Source: Lepeophtheirus salmonis
Taxonomy: Eukaryota > Arthropoda > Copepoda > Siphonostomatoida > Caligidae
Assembly: GCF_016086655.4 (NCBI RefSeq)
Contig: NC_052143.2
Coordinates: 25,063,886 to 25,127,885, forward strand
Direction: 5' to 3'
DNA: 64,000 nt
A model generated the notes under the pieces. It was not told the origin of the DNA, did no database searches, and was given only the letters and a program-made list of their open reading frames with translations. Both the position numbers and the translations under genes were made by a program. Each line of letters starts with the position of its first letter. Positions within the stretch are counted from its first letter, which is position 1. Positions 58,050 through 64,000 of the stretch are shown here, piece after piece.

Positions 58050-58275
58050 TTGGTGTGTACGCAGGTTTATATATACATACATAAATATATATTTTTTTAC
58101 TTGTTTTTTTTTTTTGAATTTTTTGACAAATTTCTAAAATTGAAATTTGTTTTACTCCGAAGAATTTGAAATTTTTTATTCTATTTCAAAACATTTTTAC
58201 CCCAGACAGAATTTTTTCTTTGTTTTAGGGTGAGCTATCGCCCCTTCACATCTACCTTCTCCTCTGGGGACGTTC
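58050..58275 (+). repeat. Worn copy of the A/T-rich CAGGGG-end repeat
   Basis: GGTGTGTACGCAGGTTTATA with a TA run starts it. The end is GGTGAGCTATCGCCCCTTCA, then CCTTCTCCTCTGGGGACG, corresponding to the family right end. The interior is short. Confidence 0.5.
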
Positions 58276-58655
58276 ATGTGTTTTGACTTATGTTGTGTCG
58301 ATTCGATTCAAATTGTGAAGCGATTTTTAAGTTAAAAAAAAAATAATAATAAGACAACACAAAATTTTTGTATGGTCGGGTCAACCTCAAAAGTAACTAT
58401 CACTAAATTTTGTCAATGTATTTATTAACTATAATTAAAATTATATCTGTTTTAAAAATAGCGAATACTTACTTTTTAATCTTGTGTCATTTTTTTTAAA
58501 TTTTCGTATATTTATAAACTGATAAATGATTGAAAATATACACTAGCAGTATAATAAGTATTGGCTAAAAAGTACTAATAAAGTAGCGTTGCCTGCATTG
58601 CAATCCAAGCAAAGCTAAGCATGTCTTATTTTATAGACTATAGATCTTAAATGGA

Positions 58656-58735
58656 GCGACGTGGCTTAGTGAACAATACGGCTCAGGAAAAATTATTTTC
58701 CTGATATGAATATGCGCCGGTTCGATTTATGATAA
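58656..58735 (+). tRNA. tRNA-like sequence (pseudo-tRNA or SINE head)
   Basis: GTGGCTTAGTGA at 58661-58672 resembles an internal A box, and GGTTCGATTTA at 58719-58729 a B box. They lie about 46 bp apart, a spacing that fits a long-variable-arm (Leu/Ser type) layout. TCAGGAAAA and TTTTCCTGA (58683-58703) form a stem between them. The acceptor ends do not pair convincingly and the B box departs from GGTTCGANTCC. A functional tRNA is unlikely; a tRNA-derived SINE or pseudogene is more plausible. Confidence 0.3.
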
Positions 58736-59344
58736 ATAAAATACGTATTTGGACTTCAAGGACAACTTTTAGGTCAAATGAAGTATTTGAAATGTTATAG
58801 TGCCACATACAGTGCACCTTCATTTTAAAACAATTAAATGAACATTAAAATCAAAAATCTTAAACTATGTATTGTTGGCTTTGCTGAGCCGGACCATTTT
58901 CTTTATTTAAAAAAATATTTTTACTTCTTCAGAAAATATTTGTAAGCCCCTTTAAAAAAAAAAAATTAAGGGTAAAAGTAATTTTTTGGAATACCAATGG
59001 TCCCATCTACGAGTAGTGCAGCTGCAACAAAATATAGAAGGGAGAAAATGTCTAACGTAAATTTGATGGAACAAAGAGATCTGAGGGCATGATTAAATTG
59101 CAGGCAATTAATGCATATTTTCGTTTAAAAAATTCCTTTATTCGCTTAACTATGCAGGGCCAACGGAAACTCCTGTTCAATGAATTGTATATAATATAAT
59201 TAAATGTAAGGTTGCAAGATGTTTATACTCTAGTTTCTCAATTCTGCCTTCTAGTGGAAAAAACTCGACCATTTGAACATAGCGATCGAACACAAGCGAC
59301 CAGCATTGGTGAATAGGAGGTAACAAGTTCACTGCATATATCTT

Positions 59345-59445
59345 TGGTGACGCACCAGAAGCTCTGGGAACCTGTGAAAATTGGTTGTCCCAGCTTTTTT
59401 GCCAATAAGGAAAAGGGCTTCTACAAAAAGGGCATTATGAAGTTG
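59345..59445 (+). mobile_element. Mariner transposase C-terminal fragment
   Basis: ALGTCENWLSQLF, then after a one-base shift FFANKEKGFYKKGIMKL (59390-59440), corresponds to the end of SETMAR-like mariner transposases, where ENWL..FFxxKxxxFYxxGIxxLPxRW is usual. The following RW..V and final stop are lost. Upstream DNA to about 59050 may be the worn remainder. Confidence 0.55.
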
Positions 59446-59449
59446 GATT

Positions 59450-59945
59450 TTTGTTACTTAAAACCATAGTTCAGCAAAAAAAAAAAATACTGCGGGCCTG
59501 ATAACTGAAAGAATGACGAATATTGGCTGCATAATCATTCTGTTTCAATACTTGCAAGCCAGAACAAAAACTCAGGGGAAAATATGAAAAACTATTTACC
59601 GAGTAAATCATGGGTGAGTGCTGTGCAATGAACATCAAACAACATGTTTATTTACTAAAAGTTATCAAAAAAGTAGTAATAGAAAAACATAGATACATCG
59701 GGCATAGTTCCCACAGATACGAATCTTACAAACTAAGGAGCTAAAAAGGTTAGTGAGATTTGTGAAACTGAATTCTGGCTTTCAAGATATCATCAATCTT
59801 TGGTTTGGAAGTGTAGCATTGAATCAAGATAATTTATTTCAAATGCACATCAGTCAATCGTGTTTGACGAGCTGATGTCCCAGAATTCATTTTGAATTCT
59901 GGAATTGTGGGATACCCAAATGGAGATGGAGAAAATACGTTTTGC
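59450..59945. other. Gene-free stretch with a stop-poor frame
   Basis: At about 59715-59880 a plus-strand frame reads LQTKELKRLVRFVKLNSG and FQDIINLWFGSVALN before TGA, downstream of a possible TTCCCACAG acceptor (59709-59717). Short and unidentified; not called as a gene. Confidence 0.35.
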
Positions 59946-59949
59946 TCCG

Positions 59950-60200
59950 GTAGATGTCAGTCCTTATTTTTTGGCTTAGTCCAGTTCAGTCTTAGGAACG
60001 GGTCTATTAGTCTTTGGAATCGGTCCTCGGACTGTCAGTACTAGAACTGATTAAAAAAGAAGAAATATAGTTGAGTGACTTTAACGAGGATCAAAATTTA
60101 TAAGTTTAAGGACTGGTATACAGGACTGGACTGGAGCGAACCGAGACCGAAATGGATGTGACTGCAGTCTTTAATCCTAAATAAATACCTAAACAACACC
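59950..60200 (-). repeat. TAGTGTTG-family copy, minus orientation
   Basis: On the minus strand it starts GGTGTTGTTTAGG, then ATTTAGGATTAAAGACTGCA, TCCATTTCGGTCTCGG and TCCAGTCCAGTCCTG, and ends AATAAGGACTGACATC. Order and wording match 31.6 kb and 2.2 kb. The worn ends leave limits approximate. Confidence 0.6.
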
Positions 60201-60522
60201 AGGTACTTATTAATATACATATATATAGGTTGATGTTTCACAATGCTCCAAATCGAGATTTGCCACATCCCTAATGGTTATAACTACAATTATTTACTTC
60301 ATGATTAATATGCAAATTTTAATGCCTCCATTGATGAAATTACCTGTAATTAAGATGCAATTTATTATGATTATTATCATGACTGATACTCGTACTAATA
60401 GCTAATATGCTGTATGTTGTTCTTCCTCGAAAAAATATGCATAATGAAAGAGAGGTGATTAATTATTTTTTTAAAAATTACCAACAAGTACATATACACA
60501 TTCATAAATCCAAACATAAATT

Positions 60523-60542
60523 TGTAGAATGTACATTCTACA
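60523..60542. repeat. 20-bp perfect palindrome
   Basis: TGTAGAATGTACATTCTACA is identical to its reverse complement. It lies just before the repeat starting at 60550. Confidence 0.95.
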
Positions 60543-60549
60543 TACTTAT

Positions 60550-60992
60550 CAAGGAAGTCCGTAGGATCATATTTGGAAAGGGAGGGGGGATAGTTTTATT
60601 TTAAATTTGAAGAATTTGAAAGATTTGGAAAATGTTTTCCAAAATTTACAGCTAATAGGACAGAATTTCATACCTATTCTCAAAAAATAAATTTATTGAG
60701 GATGGCAGTGGATTTTTGAAAAAAAAAATATTAGAAAATGTTAATTCTTCACAACTCTTCACAAAAAATCTCAAAGATTTTCAAAAAAATTCAAAATTTT
60801 TTTTTTTTGTTATAAAAATTTCGACTCTACAGTTATTCAGAAAAATTGAATTAATAGCTATTCTCATGAAATTAAGTTTTTTAAAAAAAAAAAATCAAAA
60901 ATGAAATCTCAAATATAAAATTTCAAAAATAAAAATTCTTAAATATTAAATTTTCCTTTAAAAAGCAAAAATTCCCTTTTTTTTGGGGGGCC
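60550..60992 (+). repeat. Copy of the A/T-rich CAGGGG-end repeat
   Basis: AAGGAAGTCCGTAGGATCAT, then GGAAAGGGAGGGGGG, is a worn left end. The interior has AATTTACAGCTAATAGG, TCTACAGTTATTCAG and AATAGCTATTCTC phrases among A/T runs. The right side is TTTTTTTTGGGGGGCCCAC. The final GACGCCCCTG is missing. Confidence 0.6.
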
Positions 60993-60994
60993 CA

Positions 60995-63940
60995 CTTATT
61001 TGCTTATGTTTGTGAATTGCATCTATAAGTCTCATCCCTCTTGATTTATGAAAACAACAGATAAACAAAAATATTATATTTATGTATACATATTATTTTC
61101 TTCTGTGAAGAAAACCTCAAGTTTTCTCACAAGAAAATTGATTTATTGACTCTCAACATTCTCAAGAGCTAACATATTATGTACAATATACATACAATAA
61201 TACAATACATACATTTCTTTTATAAAAAGTAAGAAAAAAAAAAAGAATTTGTATATTTCATTTCAAAGGTTCATGTTCGTATCATAAATACGACCTTTTT
61301 ATTATTATTTACTATCTTGAGAGTAAAGTATGTTTTTTTCTGTCGTTGGATGATTTTGATCGGGGTAGTTGTGAGTACTTCATGGTATATATTAGCTTAA
61401 TATGTGCTAAATCAACATAAAAACAATCTTGAACAAAAAATCCCCAATATGTTTTTTATTTCATAAATACATACTGCTGAATAGACATATTTTAGTCAAT
61501 TATAGGCTTTTTATTCAAATTTGTTAGATGAATTATTATGAATATCAGAATTTTGGCTATAGTTTATAACCTTTATTAGACTTAATGGACTTATATTGGC
61601 CCTAATCATGAATTACTAGATATATGGTTGAGTGGAAATTTTAAAAGTCAACGAAACCTCAGAAGCTCACCTTTTTCTATTAATAATAACGTAGGACAAA
61701 TATATTAACTCCATACACACATTGAATGACGATATAAATAAATAGTCGTATTTTAATTTTTAAACAGAATTAAAAAATTAGAAATTGTGGCTGGAAAAGA
61801 TGTTAAAGATTCTCTTTATCGATTTTCAAGAAAAAATGGAGAATTTTTAGAAAAATGTAAATCTATCATACCTCAAAATTAGATGCTTATTAAGTCTATT
61901 TTGATACTTTTCTTAATTTTGTAAGAAATATAATTCCACTGAAATATAGAATCAAATTGTGCTTAAAAAAATAGATTTACTTGAAATTAATAAATTAAAC
62001 ATTTAGGAGACATTATAACTATAATGACTATGTATTTAACTTTGAACTTGGAATCAAGTAATATGCTAAAATTAAATAGATTTGAAAAAACCTCACCCAT
62101 CATTTTTTTGTAATAGTTTTACAAGTAGTTGATATTAAAAAGAAACTTCTTTGTTCCCTTCATATCAAAAACGAAGATTTTTGCACAGAATATATATGTT
62201 CGAACATACCTTTGAAACACCGTTCCCTGAAGGAAGATGCAGTTCCGTCATTAAATTTTCATTATACTTCCATGATCGAGTAGAACACCAGAAGAACATA
62301 GAAATCTTCTTGTGATGAAGCACGGAGGAAGAAAACAATAATTAAACGTGATTAAATGTCTGAAATTTTTTGGGACGATGATAATGCTTCATCTTTATTT
62401 GAATTGAAGGGAAAATTTGATTTAGAATTGCGTTCCAAAAGGAATGCAAGTTATTTGGCTGGAAAATGATGCTCAAATTATATTCATAACTAAAAACTAT
62501 GCAGGTTTAATAAAATTTAATTATCATATTCAAATTAGTAATTTATGATTTGTTTTATTTAATAATATTAAAAATTAAACTATAAAAAAATATTTATCAT
62601 ACAATCACTATCGAACACAACTAACAAGAAATTTTAACAATACTTTCAGCTTTTAAAATTTTTATTATAAAAGTATAAAAAATAATCATCACTATATTAA
62701 AAACAAGTTTCCTTATTTGTTAGGTTTTGCTGTTTAGAATCAAATAACCAGCAACTATTTAGAACAGACTATGTAAATAATAGGTTTATAGTTAAATTAA
62801 TATAATATTAACGTTTTACAATGACAACACGCTTTGGTTAATTGGACTTTATCCTGTTGTTCTGATCGTTTATTATAGGTAACCAGATTTCACAGTAGTT
62901 GGATTCTGAATTCTTTTTCGAAATATTGATGAAGCACAGTCATTGTAAGTTTCCTAATAACTATATGAAGTTCGAGCAAGTAATTAAATTAACCAATCAC
63001 AGTGTCCATTATTTTTGATGAATATTTCAGAAACACAAAATCTGAAATGTAATAATGATCTTAATACAATAATTCAAATTAAGGAGCTCACAAATACCAT
63101 AATCTGATAACCTTTAGTATTGGATTTTTCGTTTTTCCATAAGCTTTAATTATATAATATTTGAAAACTTTGCAATATAGAATTAATATCATTAGGAGAT
63201 GATCAATCCAGACTTATAATATATATTGATATGAGGCTTATATCAAGTCAATGATGGGATCATTAGTAAAGGAAATGAAGAAAGGAGTTTACATATGAAC
63301 GTTGCGTTTTAACAGGTTTTGGAGTCATGGTAAGAGGATGCAAGTAGGTTTGGACTGAATGGGATAAGGAAAATGACTCAGAAGGAGTCACTGACAGGCT
63401 TATTTCATTTGTGTTAAGGAAAACCATCCTGTCGACCCACGGGACATTTTATTGTGACGACCAACTTTAAATACTTGAAGTGTAATTTGCAAGGCCTCCA
63501 AAGGCTAAAAAATTATAATTTCTGTATAGGAATTGACAATAATTCGTCGAAAACTAGAATTCCCGCTCTAATAGTACATGCCCCACCCTCTCTATAGAAA
63601 TCTCCCTGAAATAAAAAAACAAGAAATATTTCAAACCATAGAAAGTCTTCATTTTCAAAAGGAGAACTGTTGAGGTTTGACGCCTTATAATATGTAGGAA
63701 TTCTTAAATATAGATTAGCGATTCTCAAACTGCAGGGCTGATAGATGTGGAAGCAGACTCCCTTGTACTAACTGTATGTATGCTGATTTTCACATGAGTT
63801 TGATAACACTCCAACTCTAAATAGGGACTATTTTCATACTATGCATATATTTTTGAAGCAAATCCAGTTTTTATACGAAAACAAAGAAACACTTTCCATC
63901 TACATGCATATATTTTAAATAATGAGAGATGATGTCTTAT
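60995..63940. other. Gene-free stretch with a few short stop-poor frames
   Basis: No gene was recognised. Four short plus-strand frames read as plausible peptides: 61765-61881 after a TTTTTAAACAG acceptor-like site; 62200-62321 starting at ATG; 62356-62469, an ATG-to-TGA frame starting MSEIFWDDDNASS; and 63264-63461, with VWTEWDKENDSEGVTDRL and one in-frame stop. Each is below the length expected by chance in this AT-rich DNA. They might be exons of one plus-strand gene or mere noise. Confidence 0.35.
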
Positions 63941-63943
63941 GAG

Positions 63944-64000
63944 TAGTGATGGGACAATTAATCGAAATCGGAGAAGTGGGTGTTTTTTCTAGAATGGGCA
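63944..64000 (+). repeat. Start of a TAGTGATGGGACNATTAAT repeat, cut by the window edge
   Basis: TAGTGATGGGACAATTAATC, then GAAATCGG and GGGTGTTTTTT, matches the inverse of 27714-27632. The element continues beyond the window. Confidence 0.55.

Overview
This is a eukaryotic, strongly AT-rich stretch with no intact gene of any kind. There are many A/T homopolymers, microsatellites and foldback repeats, and dozens of decayed copies of class II transposons. I read it as gene-poor, repeat-dense intergenic or intronic DNA of an invertebrate. The density and flavour of Tc1-like and mariner-like transposase fragments fit a sea-louse-type copepod genome (Lepeophtheirus or a relative), but that attribution is inference from recollection and was not tested. 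No bacterial operons, CRISPR arrays or rRNA genes were seen.

Coding matter comes almost entirely from transposons. Going rightwards: Tc1-like remnants at 0.6-0.8 kb (minus), 1.0-1.8 kb and 3.3-3.8 kb (plus); a mariner deletion derivative with TA target duplication at 10.8-11.3 kb; a Tc1-like C-terminus at 12.9-13.1 kb; two head-to-head transposase copies at 13.7-14.3 kb; a minus-strand Tc1-like copy at 17.6-18.5 kb; a mariner with terminal inverted repeats at 29.6-30.5 kb; an internally deleted Tc1-like copy at 36.2-36.7 kb; a decayed L1/Tx1-type LINE at 37.2-39.7 kb (minus); a Tc1-like copy at 40.0-40.65 kb; a hAT transposase remnant at 43.4-44.5 kb (minus); a LINE reverse transcriptase fragment with an intact YADD box at 52.2-52.5 kb (minus); a second mariner deletion derivative at 52.9-53.4 kb; a chimeric transposase remnant at 55.4-56.2 kb; a complete but internally deleted DUF4817-type element at 56.2-56.9 kb; and a mariner C-terminus at 59.35-59.45 kb.

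Between these lie non-coding repeat families. The most abundant is an A/T-rich family whose ends resemble CAGGGGYGTCYGCAGGA, with about thirteen full or partial copies here. Others are elements with long inverted ends (18.9-19.5 kb with two relatives, and 47.1-48.0 kb), a composite foldback at 16.3-16.7 kb, a family with TAGTGTTG ends (four copies), and several smaller shared sequences. One tRNA-like sequence with A and B boxes lies near 58.7 kb.

A few stop-poor frames (notably 15.3-15.9 kb minus and 16.8-17.0 kb plus) may be exon or pseudogene fragments. In DNA this AT-rich, open frames of 60 to 100 codons are expected by chance, so they are reported with low confidence. Nothing here functions as an operon or pathway. 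The window records successive transposon bursts, internal deletion and nested insertion.
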